Source of the DNA: an uncultured Clostridia bacterium
GTDB taxonomy: Bacteria > Bacillota > Clostridia > Christensenellales > Borkfalkiaceae
DNA length: 64,000 nucleotides
Direction: 5' to 3'
NCBI GenBank assembly: GCA_944330115.1
Contig: CALVIN010000004.1
Location: forward strand, 167,352 to 231,351
The notes below the pieces were generated by a model. It saw only the letters and a list, made by a program, of their open reading frames with translations. It had not been told where the DNA came from and did no database searches. Shown here in pieces: positions 26,057 through 34,846 of the stretch; the stretch's first letter is position 1, and each line of letters begins with the position of its first letter. The position numbers and the translations under genes are program-made.

Positions 26057-26085
26057 AGTATATCATGGGCATTTTTGTTAGTCAA
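26057..26085 (-). promoter_or_regulatory. Promoter of the small-peptide operon
   Basis: On the minus strand TTGACT (26085-26080), 17-base spacer, TATACT (26062-26057). Transcription would start near 26050, run through peptides A, B and C and stop at the hairpin near 25310, giving a message of about 750 bases. The spacers between the ORFs carry repeated CACACA(A/G)GAACTTAAA motifs (25818-25860) of unknown role. Confidence 0.78.
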
Positions 26086-26392
26086 TAACAATTTCAAAAT
26101 TTTTTAAATTTTTAAAACTGTTTATTTCTAACAGTATTATATGATAATACCGATTATAAATGTTATTTTGGCGGTTAAATATTTTCCAACTTGTTAAAAT
26201 ATTTCACTTTCGACCAAAATTAACATTTTTTACAGTTATATTGTACCCGCATTTTAAACGCTTAAACATAAAAGAATAAAAAACTTTTTTGCGCGGAGTG
26301 CGCCCGTATGTGCTCCGTCGTCTGCCGCGCAATGCGCGGTAAACGCCGGTTTCGGCGCCCCGTTTTGCGTGCGCCGCCGCGCCCGTCCGCCC
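26086..26392. other. AT-rich intergenic region between peptide operon and ade
   Basis: About 300 bases. The first half is very AT-rich without a convincing ORF or hairpin; the second half contains only antisense frames. I see no further feature. Confidence 0.6.
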
Positions 26393-26422
26393 TTGACTTT
26401 GCCGCGTTTTATGATGTATAAT
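26393..26422 (+). promoter_or_regulatory. Promoter of the adenine deaminase gene
   Basis: TTGACT (26393-26398), 18-base spacer, TATAAT (26417-26422), 28 bases before the ATG. Confidence 0.8.
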
Positions 26423-26449
26423 GGTAAAAAACCTTTCAGGGGGCAACAA

Positions 26450-28180
26450 ATGGCAGATTTCGGCAGTCTTGAAGATATGCAGCGCGCCGCCGCGGTCGCG
26501 GCGGGCAGGCGCAAGGCCGACCTTGTTTTAAAGAACGCAAACTATCTGAATGTATTTACTTCAACCGTGTGCAGGGGCGATATCGCCGTCTGCGGCGGCA
26601 AAATCGTGGGCATCGGCAGCTACGAGGGCGAGCGCGAGTACGACTGTTCGGGCGTCGTGGCGGTGCCCGGGCTGATAGACTCGCACATGCACATAGAGAG
26701 CACGCAGCTCTCTCCCGAGGAGTTCGCCTCTCTCGCCGTGCCGCGCGGAACGACTTGCGTCATTGCCGACCCGCACGAGATCGTAAACGTATGCGGCCTT
26801 GCAGGCGCCGACTATATGCGCGCCGCTGCCGCGCATACCCCGCTCGAGGTAAAGCTGATGCTGCCCTCCTGCGTGCCCGCCACGCCCTTTGAAACGAGCG
26901 GAGCCACGCTCAACGCGCAGGATACCGCCAAGGCGCTTGCAGGCGGCGGCTTTTTCGGCCTCGGCGAGATGATGAACTACCCCGCGGTCGCCGCGGGCGA
27001 CGGCGAAGTGCTCGGTAAATTGTATGCAGCGCGGCAGCTCGGCATGGTTATCGACGGCCACGCCCCCGCGATGAGCGGCAAGGCGCTGTGCGCATACGCC
27101 GTATCGGGCGCGCATACCGATCACGAGTGCGCCACCCCGCAGGAAGCTGAGGAGAAGATAAACCTCGGCATGTATGTGCTGTTGCGCGAAGGTTCGGCCT
27201 CGCACGATCTCAAAAATCTGGCGCCCGCTGTGAACGGCCGCAACATGCGCAGGTTTGCGCTGTGCACCGATGACCGCCACGCCGACGACCTGATGAGCGA
27301 GGGACACATGGACCACGTGCTGCGCACGGCGGTGAGCTGCGGAATTTCGGGCGAGGACGCCGCCGTAATGTGCACGCTGAACGCGGCGGAGTGCTACGGT
27401 TTGAAGGGCAAGGGCGCCATAGCGCCCGGCTACGACGCCGATATCGCGCTGTTTGGCGATCTCAAAGATTTTAAGTGCGCGGCGGTATTCAAGGGCGGCA
27501 AGTTGGTGGCGGAGGGCGGCAAGCCGCTCTTCGGGGGCAGGTGCGCCATACCGGCCGCGGTGAAGGATACCGTGCACGTTGCGCCCGTTTCGGCTGAAAA
27601 CTTTGTAATTAAATTAAAGGGCGCGCGCGCACGCGCGATAGAGCTTATGAGCGGTTCGCTCGTCACCAAAAATACAGTGTGCGAGGTGCCCTCTTCGGGC
27701 GGTGACGTCTGTCTTGACGGAACCGACCTGCTGCGCCTCGGCGTGGTCGAGCGGCACTTTGCAAGCGGCAGAGTCGGCCTCGGGCTCGTCAAGGGCTACG
27801 GCTTAAAGGGCGGCGCGGCGGCAACTTCCGTCTCGCACGACAGCCACAATATAATAGTGGTGGGCGACAGCCGCAGCGATATGGCGCTCGCCGTGGAGAA
27901 GCTCAGGCGCATTGGCGGCGGAATGGCGCTCGCGCTCGGCGGCAACGTGTATTCCGTGCCACTCGATATTGCGGGGCTCATGACCTCGGCCCCCGCCGCG
28001 GAGCACGTTGAAAGGCTCAAAGAGCTGTACGCGCGTGCGCGCGCCGCAGGCGTAAGGGAGGGGGTAGATCCGTTCATGACGCTCTCCTTCCTCGCCCTCG
28101 CCGTAATCCCCGAACTGCGCCTCACCGACAGGGGCCTGTTCGACGTGACCGCCTTCAACTTCACGGACATAAATGCATAA
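26450..28180 (+). CDS. ade: Adenine deaminase
   Basis: Metal-dependent amidohydrolase converting adenine to hypoxanthine and ammonia in purine salvage. It has the amidohydrolase metal motif GLIDSHMHIES (~79-89), DPHEIVNVCG, LGEMMNYPAV (~180), DGHAP, and the adenine-deaminase C-terminal domain with SVSHDSHNIIVVG (~460-472) and DPFMTLSFLALAVIPELRLTDRG near the end. The length of 576 residues matches the family. ATG 26450 has CAGGGGG at 26437-26443. Monocistronic with its own promoter; no purine riboswitch is apparent in the short leader. Confidence 0.95.
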   Translation: MADFGSLEDMQRAAAVAAGRRKADLVLKNANYLNVFTSTVCRGDIAVCGGKIVGIGSYEGEREYDCSGVVAVPGLIDSHMHIESTQLSPEEFASLAVPRGTTCVIADPHEIVNVCGLAGADYMRAAAAHTPLEVKLMLPSCVPATPFETSGATLNAQDTAKALAGGGFFGLGEMMNYPAVAAGDGEVLGKLYAARQLGMVIDGHAPAMSGKALCAYAVSGAHTDHECATPQEAEEKINLGMYVLLREGSASHDLKNLAPAVNGRNMRRFALCTDDRHADDLMSEGHMDHVLRTAVSCGISGEDAAVMCTLNAAECYGLKGKGAIAPGYDADIALFGDLKDFKCAAVFKGGKLVAEGGKPLFGGRCAIPAAVKDTVHVAPVSAENFVIKLKGARARAIELMSGSLVTKNTVCEVPSSGGDVCLDGTDLLRLGVVERHFASGRVGLGLVKGYGLKGGAAATSVSHDSHNIIVVGDSRSDMALAVEKLRRIGGGMALALGGNVYSVPLDIAGLMTSAPAAEHVERLKELYARARAAGVREGVDPFMTLSFLALAVIPELRLTDRGLFDVTAFNFTDINA

Positions 28181-29852
28181 AACGGCGTTATGGCGCTGAA
28201 AGCAGCAGTGTATTTAATAGAGCTGAAAGTAATATAATAAAATTTAAAGGCCGCAGGCGCACAAAAAACGTGCCGCGGCCAAATTTTTACCATATGGTTT
28301 TTCGTTTGAAGGGAAATGAATTAAGCGGGTTATACCTCCCCTTCGAGGGGAGGGTAGGGAGGGGTTTCATTGTTGTGCGCTTATGCAAGCCTGTGAAACC
28401 CCTCCGTCATATACTCGCGGCGCTCGTATATGCCACCTCCCACTCGAAGGGGAGGTACCAAATGCGGTAAAAAATACCTCCCCTTTGAGGGGAAATATCT
28501 AATAATTCACCTCCCCTTTGAGGGGAGGGTAGGGTGGGGTTTCATTGTTGTGCGCTTATGCAAGCCGGTGAAACCCCTCCGTCATATACTCGCGGCGCTC
28601 GTATATGCCACCTCCCGCTCGAAGGGGAGGTACCAAGTGCGGTAAAATTTACCTCCCCTTTGAGGGGAGGTGCCGCCGTAGGCGGCGGAGGGGTTTCACT
28701 TGCAGTCCCTTAAGGGAAGGTGCCCCGTCCGCACAAGTGCGGACGGGGCGGAAGGGTTAATTATTAGCGCCGTGTTTTTTAACCCCTCCGTCATATACTC
28801 GCGATGCTCGTATATGCCACTGTCTTGCAGTGCGAGCGGTAAATAAACCGCACTGCGGCGGTCACCGCTCGCGCGCCAACATATGCGCTCGCTCATCTCG
28901 CCGCGGCACGCACAGCGGGTGTCCGCTGTGCTATGAAATGCCTCGCTCGTCCTAAAGGGGAAACGAGGGGATATGCTGCGCCGCTCTCCAGTATTTACCG
29001 GTTGCTATGTTGCATGAAACCCCTCCGAGTTTCGCTTCGCTCAACCCACCTCCCGCTCGAAGGGGAGGTACCAATAAGGTGAAAAATACCTCCCCTTTAA
29101 GGGGAGGTAAGCCGAAGGCGAAAGAGGGGTGTTCTAAATAAATAATGTGCGCAGGCTGAATTTATTTCAGCCGCTAAGCGCGCCCCTTTTTCATTACTTT
29201 TTAGGTGGCGGGAGAATTAAGCGGATAAGCGCGAGCAGGGGAACCCTGCAATAGCGCAAAAATTCCAAAACAAATAACGTCGCAAAGCGGGTTTCCCGCC
29301 GCAGCAGGCCCCAATTTGCGCATACCTGCGCCTCAGCAGGGTGAATTCGCGCGACTATACGCTCTGTGGGCCCTTAAGGTCGCGCGAAGAGGGGCAGAGC
29401 CCCTCAAACTCACGAAATTTTTTGCGCGCGGCCCGCGCAAAAAATTTGTGAACTAAAACCGTAAGGCCGCCGTTGCCGGCGACCTTACGGGGAGAAAAAA
29501 AGGATTTTTTTGAACAAGGGATTTGCTCTCTTGCTCACGCATCGGTTATAGTATACAGTCAAGATGTAAAAAAATTAAGCATAAAGTTGTAAAAAAATAG
29601 TAAAATTTTAGTTTTTTTCGAAACAAATTTTGCATTTTGCCCGCACGCGGCGCAGTTTAAAAATACCTGCCCGTCATTCTGCGCGCACGGCTGTGCAAAA
29701 CTTATATTCTGGTATTATTAAATTAACATAATCTGGATATTACATTGATATCAGTTCTTGCTATAATACTTAGTATGCAAGCGGTACGGGCGGCCGCATA
29801 AAGCCGCCGGTGCCGCAAAATACGCAAAAACAGCAAAATATGAGGAGATATC
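28181..29852. repeat. 1.6-kb gene-free repeat island
   Basis: No gene is supported. From 28334 to 29140 it contains at least eight copies, in both orientations, of the dispersed palindromic repeat. Two tandem copies of about 175 bases (28334-28508 and 28511-28685) differ at only a few positions and carry GTTGTGCGCTTATGCAAGCC and CATATACTCGCGGCGCTCG. A hairpin with an 8-bp stem and GTGT loop lies at 28911-28930 and is related to hairpins in the array at 62.8-63.6 kb. From 29240 to 29450 the sequence resembles the hslV-hslU gap, ending in the same TTTTTTGCGCGCGGCC palindrome (29424-29452). A hairpin CCGTAAGG...CCTTACGG follows at 29459-29490. The rest (29500-29852) is AT-rich with a TATAAT at 29762. 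Confidence 0.85.
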
Positions 29853-30659
29853 ATGGATAAAAAATTACTCACCATTCAGGATCTTTCGTGCGTGGGGCAG
29901 TGTTCGCTCACCGTCGCCCTGCCCATACTCTCTGCCTACGGGCTGGAGACGTGCGTGCTGCCCACGGCGGTACTCTCAAACCACACCATGTTCAAGCAGT
30001 GGAGCTACCTCGACCTCACGCCGGAGATCGAGAATATATACAAAAACTGGCGCGCAAACGGCTTCAAGTTCGATGCGTTCCTCTTGGGGTATCTGGGCAA
30101 GGCGTCGCTCATGGACCTCTCGGAGCAGGCCTTCGACGAGTTCTCTGCCGACGGCGCCCTAAAGGTCATCGACCCCGTGTTTGCCGATAACGGCAAGCTG
30201 TACGGCGGCTTCGACATGCAGTATGTGCAGGGCATGGCCCACCTTGTGCGCAGGGCGGATATAATACTTCCCAACCTCACCGAGGCGTGCTTTATGACGG
30301 GCACCGAATACAGCCCCGTGCACAGCGAGGCCTTCGTGGAGGAGGTAATGCAGAAGCTTAGAAAGCTCACGGGCGCAACTGCGGTGATAACGGGCGTTGA
30401 GCTCGACGGCCAGATAGGCGAGGCCATATCCGAGGGCGGCGCCATACGCTACACCATGGGCGAAAAGCTGCCCCGCAGCTCGCACGGCACGGGCGACATA
30501 TTCGCCTCGGTATTCACCGCCGAATATCTTGGCGGCGCAAAGGTGGAGGCCGCCGCAAGAAAGGCCTCCGATTTCGTAAAGGCCTGCCTGCGCGCCACCC
30601 CTGCGGAGCACTTCTACGGCGTGGTGTTCGAACAGATATTAAAGGGTCAGCGCAAATAA
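29853..30659 (+). CDS. Pyridoxal/pyridoxamine kinase
   Basis: Ribokinase-fold enzyme that phosphorylates B6 vitamers to keep up PLP. The N-terminal LTIQDLSCVGQCSLTVALPILSA, with the VLSNHTMF block (~45), VIDPVFADNGKLYGGF (~108) and the ATP/anion-hole motif SSHGTGDIFASVF (~210-222) are typical of the PdxK/PdxY pyridoxamine kinase family, where GTGD carries the catalytic aspartate. The length of 268 residues is right. The ribosome site GAGGAG lies at 29840-29845. It is monocistronic; the MocR-type regulator at 23923 is a possible but unproven controller. Confidence 0.92.
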   Translation: MDKKLLTIQDLSCVGQCSLTVALPILSAYGLETCVLPTAVLSNHTMFKQWSYLDLTPEIENIYKNWRANGFKFDAFLLGYLGKASLMDLSEQAFDEFSADGALKVIDPVFADNGKLYGGFDMQYVQGMAHLVRRADIILPNLTEACFMTGTEYSPVHSEAFVEEVMQKLRKLTGATAVITGVELDGQIGEAISEGGAIRYTMGEKLPRSSHGTGDIFASVFTAEYLGGAKVEAAARKASDFVKACLRATPAEHFYGVVFEQILKGQRK

Positions 30660-30737
30660 TTTTTACCCGCCCGCATCATCTTTAAATATTATTTTGCCAA
30701 TAAAACGCAACTTTCTGCTTGTATTTTTCAATAAAAT

Positions 30738-30779
30738 CAGCCGCCCGCGCACAAACTGCGCGCGGGCGGCTGATTTTTT
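30738..30779. terminator. Bidirectional terminator between the kinase and the LysR gene
   Basis: A 13-bp stem CAGCCGCCCGCGC / GCGCGGGCGGCTG (30738-30750, 30760-30772) followed by ATTTTTTATA on the plus strand and GATTTTATTG on the minus strand. Confidence 0.88.
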
Positions 30780-30846
30780 ATACTTATAAATAAAAGAAAA
30801 GTTTTATTATCAAAAAATGCCGTATTTTGCCGAATTATGCAAATAT

Positions 30847-31722
30847 TTATTTGCATATATTGTTCAGCTCGTTCAGCAGCAGTTCTGCCGGTTTCGACAT
30901 CACGGCATACTTTTTCCATATAACGTCGACGTGCGTTTGAATGGGAGGGGAGAACTGTTTGAACACAAGCCCGCTCCCGCAGGTGTTTATTATGCCCTCT
31001 AAACACACGGCAATTCCCATGCCGTCCTGCACCAGCTGCGAGCCCACATACAGCAGGTTGTATGTGGCAACGACGTTTAGTTTTTCGTTGTCCTCGCCCA
31101 TCCAGCGCGATATCAGCCCCTTTGCAAACGACTGGTCTGAGCATATCAGCGGCATGCCATTAAGGTTTGGCGGCGTTATCGTTTCGCACTCCGCAAGCGG
31201 GCAGTCGCTCCTCATCAGCGCGCCCCACCTGTCGCCCGTCGGCAGCCTCAGCGAGCGGTACTCGCTCAAATTTTCGCCGTCTATCACCACGCCGAAGTCG
31301 ATAAGCCCCTTGTCGAGCTTTTCGGTGACTGAGGAGCTGTCGCCGCTGAAAAAGCGGAATTTTACCTTGGGATGCGCCCGCCGCACATTGAGCGCCGCCT
31401 CTATCACGCTGCGCATGGCGGGCGTTTCGCCGCCGCCTATGCACACCTCGCCGCTCACGTCCTGCGCGGGCGCGCTCACTTCGCTCACCGCCTTTTCGTA
31501 TAGCTCCAAAAGCTCCTCGGTGCGCTTTTTCAGCAGTTTTCCGCGCTCGGTGAGCGTTATCCTGCGGTTGCCGCGCACAAACAGCGCGCCGCCCACCTCG
31601 CTCTCCAAGTTCTGCATCTGCCGCGAAAGGCTGGGCTGCGTTATAAAAAGCGCCTCCGCCGCGCCCGAAATGCTGCCCTCGTTTGCCACTGCCAAAAAGT
31701 ATTTCAGTTCCCTTATCTCCAC
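30847..31722 (-). CDS. LysR-family transcriptional regulator
   Basis: A 291-residue regulator. The helix-turn-helix occupies residues ~1-60 (ELKYFLAVANEGSISGAAEALFITQPSLSRQMQNLE), followed by the effector-binding domain beginning at GEVCIGGGETPAM. I start it at GTG 31722 on the minus strand, because AATTGGAGG lies eight bases upstream and the LysR fold begins exactly there; a longer in-frame extension would run through the divergent promoter. It is divergently oriented to the acetyltransferase-hydrolase pair, its probable target. The inducer is unknown. Confidence 0.92.
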   Translation of the reverse strand: MEIRELKYFLAVANEGSISGAAEALFITQPSLSRQMQNLESEVGGALFVRGNRRITLTERGKLLKKRTEELLELYEKAVSEVSAPAQDVSGEVCIGGGETPAMRSVIEAALNVRRAHPKVKFRFFSGDSSSVTEKLDKGLIDFGVVIDGENLSEYRSLRLPTGDRWGALMRSDCPLAECETITPPNLNGMPLICSDQSFAKGLISRWMGEDNEKLNVVATYNLLYVGSQLVQDGMGIAVCLEGIINTCGSGLVFKQFSPPIQTHVDVIWKKYAVMSKPAELLLNELNNICK

Positions 31723-31746
31723 CTTGCGCGCCTCCAATTTTTTTAC

Positions 31747-31776
31747 ATTATAATATAGTTTTAATATGCCTGTCAA
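31747..31776 (-). promoter_or_regulatory. Promoter of the LysR gene
   Basis: On the minus strand TTGACA (31776-31771), 18-base spacer, TATAAT (31752-31747). It lies back to back with the 31804 promoter, as expected for LysR autoregulation. Confidence 0.8.
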
Positions 31777-31803
31777 GTATGGCGTAGTATTACATATAGG
31801 TAT

Positions 31804-31833
31804 TTGACATATGCCCCGCCGTGCGGGTAAAAT
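31804..31833 (+). promoter_or_regulatory. Promoter of the acetyltransferase-hydrolase pair
   Basis: TTGACA (31804-31809), 18-base spacer, TAAAAT (31828-31833), 22 bases before the ATG. Confidence 0.8.
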
Positions 31834-31855
31834 AGTGGCGTAAAAGGAGAACAAG

Positions 31856-32425
31856 ATGACGACGGAAGAGTATGTTGCCTCAACGGCGCGCGGCGAATAT
31901 ATAGAGGGCGGGAGCGAAAAGCACCTCTTTATGCACGCCGCCTCGCAGGAGGCCATAAAGATAACAAGCAAAATAAACAGCGGCTACCACACGCCGGAGG
32001 AGTTGCGCGCGCTCATGTCGCAGCTCGTCGGCTATGAAGTGGATAAAACTTTCGGGCTGTTCCCGCCCATATATTCCGACTTCGGCAAGAACATAAAGAT
32101 AGGCAAAAACGTGTTCATCAACTCGGGCTGCTGCTTTCAGGACCAGGGCGGCATAGTGCTCGGTGACGGGTGCCTGATCGGCCACCAGACGGTGATAGCC
32201 ACGCTCAACCACGATATGTGCCCCGAAAAGCGCGCGGGAATGACGCCTGCGGCGGTGGTGCTCGGCAAAAACGTATGGGTGGGCGCGCATGCGACCATTC
32301 TGCCCGGCGTGCACATAGGCGACAACGCCGTGATTGCCGCGGGAGCGGTAGTAACAAAGGATGTCCCCGCAAACGCGGTGGCGGCAGGCGTGCCTGCAAA
32401 AATAATTAAAATGATAGAGGAGTGA
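31856..32425 (+). CDS. Sugar O-acetyltransferase, hexapeptide-repeat family
   Basis: A 189-residue trimeric left-handed beta-helix enzyme of the maltose/galactoside (Maa/LacA) acetyltransferase type, transferring acetyl from acetyl-CoA to a sugar hydroxyl. Hexapeptide turns are visible from [17 protein letters not shown] to [31 protein letters not shown], and the catalytic histidine is expected in ATLNHDM (~118-124). The N-terminal mac-type helical domain is present. Ribosome site AAAGGAG lies at 31841-31847. The hydrolase gene follows five bases after the stop. Confidence 0.88.
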   Translation: MTTEEYVASTARGEYIEGGSEKHLFMHAASQEAIKITSKINSGYHTPEELRALMSQLVGYEVDKTFGLFPPIYSDFGKNIKIGKNVFINSGCCFQDQGGIVLGDGCLIGHQTVIATLNHDMCPEKRAGMTPAAVVLGKNVWVGAHATILPGVHIGDNAVIAAGAVVTKDVPANAVAAGVPAKIIKMIEE

Positions 32426-32429
32426 CATT

Positions 32430-33386
32430 ATGGAACAGGAATACTATATAGCTGCCCTCCCCGAGGGTGTGGAGAGGACGCACGTAAAATATTCAAACCG
32501 CTTCGGCATAGAGCTTGCGGGCGATCTGTATACTTCAAAGGCGCTCGATAAAACTTCCCGCCATGCGGCGGTGGTAGTGGGCGCGCCCTACGGCGGCGTA
32601 AAGGAGCAGGGCCCCTGCGTTTGGGCGGGCGAGCTTGCAAGGCGCGGCTTCGTCGTGCTCACTTTCGACCCCTCGTTCAACGGGCAGAGCGGCGGCACGC
32701 CCCGCCACACATCCTCGCCCGAGATATTCACCGAGGACTTCTCGGCGGGCGTAGACTTTTTGGGCACGCTGCCCTATGTAGACAGGCAAAAGATAGCCGC
32801 GGCGGGCATATGCGGCAGCGGCGGCTTTGCCATATCGGCGGCGCAGTGCGACCTCCGCATAAAGGCGGTGATAACGGCCAGCATGTACGATATCTCCCGC
32901 GTGCAGGCGCGCGGCTGGGAGGACAGCATGACGGCCGAGGAGAGGCACAGCGCGCTGGAGGCGCTCGCGCAGCGCAGGTGGAAGGACGTCGACGAGGGCG
33001 CGCCCGAGTATATACCCACCTTCCCCGAGCAGCCGTACGACGAAGTCCCCGCCGAAATCACGGGCGTAAACCGCGAGTGGTTCACCTTCTATGCCACCAA
33101 GCGCGGCCATCATCCCCGTGCGCGCGGCAACTTCACCACCACGAGCAGCATGGGCTTTATGAACTACCCGCTCGCCTCGCACATAGCCGAAATTTCGCCC
33201 CGCCCCATACTCTTTATTGTGGGCGAAGACGCGCACTCCAAGTGGTTTTCCGAGTACGCCTACCGCGAGGCGGCCGAACCTAAAGAGCTGTATTCGGTCC
33301 CCGGCGCCATACACATCGACCTGTATGACGACACCACCAAGATCCCCTTCGACAAGATAGAGGACTTCCTGAACAAATGGCTTTAA
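32430..33386 (+). CDS. Alpha/beta hydrolase (dienelactone-hydrolase-like)
   Basis: A 318-residue alpha/beta hydrolase. The nucleophile elbow is ICGSGGFA (Ser near 131), strands VVVGAPYGGVKEQG and FVVLTFDPSFNGQSGG precede it, the acid is likely in FIVGEDAHS (~272), and the histidine in PGAIHIDLYD (~296). The large insert between strand 6 and the acid (DISRVQARGWEDSM onward) resembles the YcjY/DltD-type bacterial hydrolases of this superfamily, but the substrate is unknown. It forms an operon with the acetyltransferase under the divergent LysR protein; an acylated sugar or xenobiotic ester is a reasonable guess. Confidence 0.85.
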   Translation: MEQEYYIAALPEGVERTHVKYSNRFGIELAGDLYTSKALDKTSRHAAVVVGAPYGGVKEQGPCVWAGELARRGFVVLTFDPSFNGQSGGTPRHTSSPEIFTEDFSAGVDFLGTLPYVDRQKIAAAGICGSGGFAISAAQCDLRIKAVITASMYDISRVQARGWEDSMTAEERHSALEALAQRRWKDVDEGAPEYIPTFPEQPYDEVPAEITGVNREWFTFYATKRGHHPRARGNFTTTSSMGFMNYPLASHIAEISPRPILFIVGEDAHSKWFSEYAYREAAEPKELYSVPGAIHIDLYDDTTKIPFDKIEDFLNKWL

Positions 33387-33393
33387 TTCAGTA

Positions 33394-33480
33394 ATCACCT
33401 CCCCTTCGAGTGGAGGTACGTATATAAACCCTTCCGCCGCGGCTGCGCCTGCGCGCAGCCGCGGCGGCCCCTTTCACAAA
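33394..33480. repeat. Decayed dispersed-repeat copy with GC hairpin
   Basis: ACCTCCCCTTCGAGTGGAGG at 33398-33417 is a mutated copy of the palindromic repeat (one stem mismatch), followed by AACCCTTCCGCC and a GCCGCGGCTGCGC / GCGCAGCCGCGGC hairpin (33431-33465) that may terminate the hydrolase transcript. Confidence 0.65.
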
Positions 33481-33508
33481 AATTTCAATTTATTTTTTGC
33501 GGCGGGTA

Positions 33509-33538
33509 TTGACTTAAAGCCAACTTTAAAGTTTATAT
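33509..33538 (+). promoter_or_regulatory. Probable promoter of the butanol-dehydrogenase-like gene
   Basis: TTGACT (33509-33514), 18-base spacer, TTATAT (33533-33538). The leader of about 130 bases has no recognised element. Confidence 0.5.
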
Positions 33539-33673
33539 TATAAATATCGGTCAAAGGTATCGGGCGCAGGCAAATTTTGCCAATTTTGGCGCAAAATATT
33601 GCAAAAAAACGCCGCGTGTCGGCTGCAAGGCGCCTTTAAAACCGGCCACAAAACGCCTTAAAAGGAGATAATC

Positions 33674-34846
33674 ATGTTAGGTAATTTTTCATACTGCAAT
33701 CCCACAAAGCTCTACTTCGGCAAGGACGCGCTGAACGGCTTAAAGGAGGAGCTGCCCAAATACGGCAAAAACGTGCTGCTCGTGTATGGCGGCGGCTCAA
33801 TCAAAAATAACGGCATATACGATAAGGTAATGGCCGTGCTCAGCGAGTGCGGCAAAACGGTGTATGAGGATGCGGGCGTAATGCCCAACCCCACGGTGGA
33901 TAAGCTCAAAGAGGGCGTTCAGCGTGCGCGCGACTGCAATGCCGACTTCATTCTCGCCGTAGGCGGCGGCTCGGTGTGCGACTATTCCAAGGCCGTGTCT
34001 ATCTCCGTCAACTGCAAGGAAGACCCGTGGGAGAAGTATTATATCCGCTTCGAGGACGTCGATCCCGACTGCAAAATAATACCCGTCGGCTGCGTTTTAA
34101 CCATGGTGGGCACGGGCTCCGAAATGAACGGCGGCTCGGTAATAACCAACCACAAGCAAAAGCTTAAAATAGGCCACGTCTTCGGCGAAAACGTGTTCCC
34201 CAAATTCTCAATACTCAACCCCGAGTTCACCTACACGCTGCCCAAATATCAGATGGTGGCGGGCTTTTACGACATTATGTCGCACATACTCGAGCAGTAT
34301 TTTTCGGGCGAGGACGACAACACCAGCGACTACCTCTCCGAGGGTCTGCTGCGCTCGCTCATACACAGCTCTGAAATAGCCGTCAAAAACCCCACCGACT
34401 ACGAGGCGCGCTCCAACATAATGTGGACGGCCACCTGGGCGCTCAACACTCTCATCGCCAAGGGCAAGACGACCGACTGGGAGGTGCATATGCTAGGCCA
34501 GGCTGTGGGCGCCGTGACTGACGCAACCCACGGCATGACTCTCGCCGCGGTATCCATGGCATACTATAAGTTTATAATGCCCTACGGCTTAAAGAAGTTC
34601 GTGCGCTATGCCGTAAACGTATGGGGCGTAAACCCCGTCGGCAAGACGGATGAAACGGTGGCGGAGGAGGGCCTCGCCGCAATGGAGGCGTGGATGCGCC
34701 GCATAGGCCTCGTAATGAACCTCACCGACCTCGGCGTAAACGAAGGCAACTTCGAAGACGTGGTAAAGGCCACCTTAGTTATGGAGGGCGGCTATAAAGT
34801 GCTCACGCAGGACGATATCCGCGCCATCTTAAAGGCCAGCCTTTGA
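33674..34846 (+). CDS. Iron-containing alcohol dehydrogenase (butanol dehydrogenase type)
   Basis: A 390-residue NAD(P)H-dependent alcohol dehydrogenase of the BdhA/YqhD branch. The N-terminus FSYCNPTKLYFGKDAL is characteristic of this branch, GGGSVCDYSKA (~97) binds the cofactor, TMVGTGSEMNGGSVI follows, and the metal ligands fall in YDIMSHILEQYF (Asp and His, ~197-206) and in HMLGQAVGAVTDATHG (two His, ~273-288). Ribosome site AAAAGGAG lies at 33659-33666. It is flanked by terminators on both sides. It likely reduces aldehydes at the end of fermentation; NADP versus NAD preference is not decided. Confidence 0.92.
   Translation: MLGNFSYCNPTKLYFGKDALNGLKEELPKYGKNVLLVYGGGSIKNNGIYDKVMAVLSECGKTVYEDAGVMPNPTVDKLKEGVQRARDCNADFILAVGGGSVCDYSKAVSISVNCKEDPWEKYYIRFEDVDPDCKIIPVGCVLTMVGTGSEMNGGSVITNHKQKLKIGHVFGENVFPKFSILNPEFTYTLPKYQMVAGFYDIMSHILEQYFSGEDDNTSDYLSEGLLRSLIHSSEIAVKNPTDYEARSNIMWTATWALNTLIAKGKTTDWEVHMLGQAVGAVTDATHGMTLAAVSMAYYKFIMPYGLKKFVRYAVNVWGVNPVGKTDETVAEEGLAAMEAWMRRIGLVMNLTDLGVNEGNFEDVVKATLVMEGGYKVLTQDDIRAILKASL

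Noticed and set aside
25826..26107. 93-codon plus-strand frame over peptide A
   Set aside because: The minus strand has the promoter, ribosome site and homologous peptide; the plus frame is its shadow.
26086..26392. Further peptide genes upstream of peptide A
   Set aside because: I read the minus strand back to the ade promoter and found no additional short ORF with ribosome site or similarity to A or B.
28270..28645. Two similar 66-71-codon frames with LPFEGRVG and KPLRHILAAL
   Set aside because: Produced by the tandem 175-base repeat units; no ribosome site and no selection on frame.
31723..31971. N-terminal extension of the LysR regulator
   Set aside because: It would cross the divergent promoters and overlap the acetyltransferase gene; the GTG at 31722 has a good ribosome site and begins exactly at the LysR fold.
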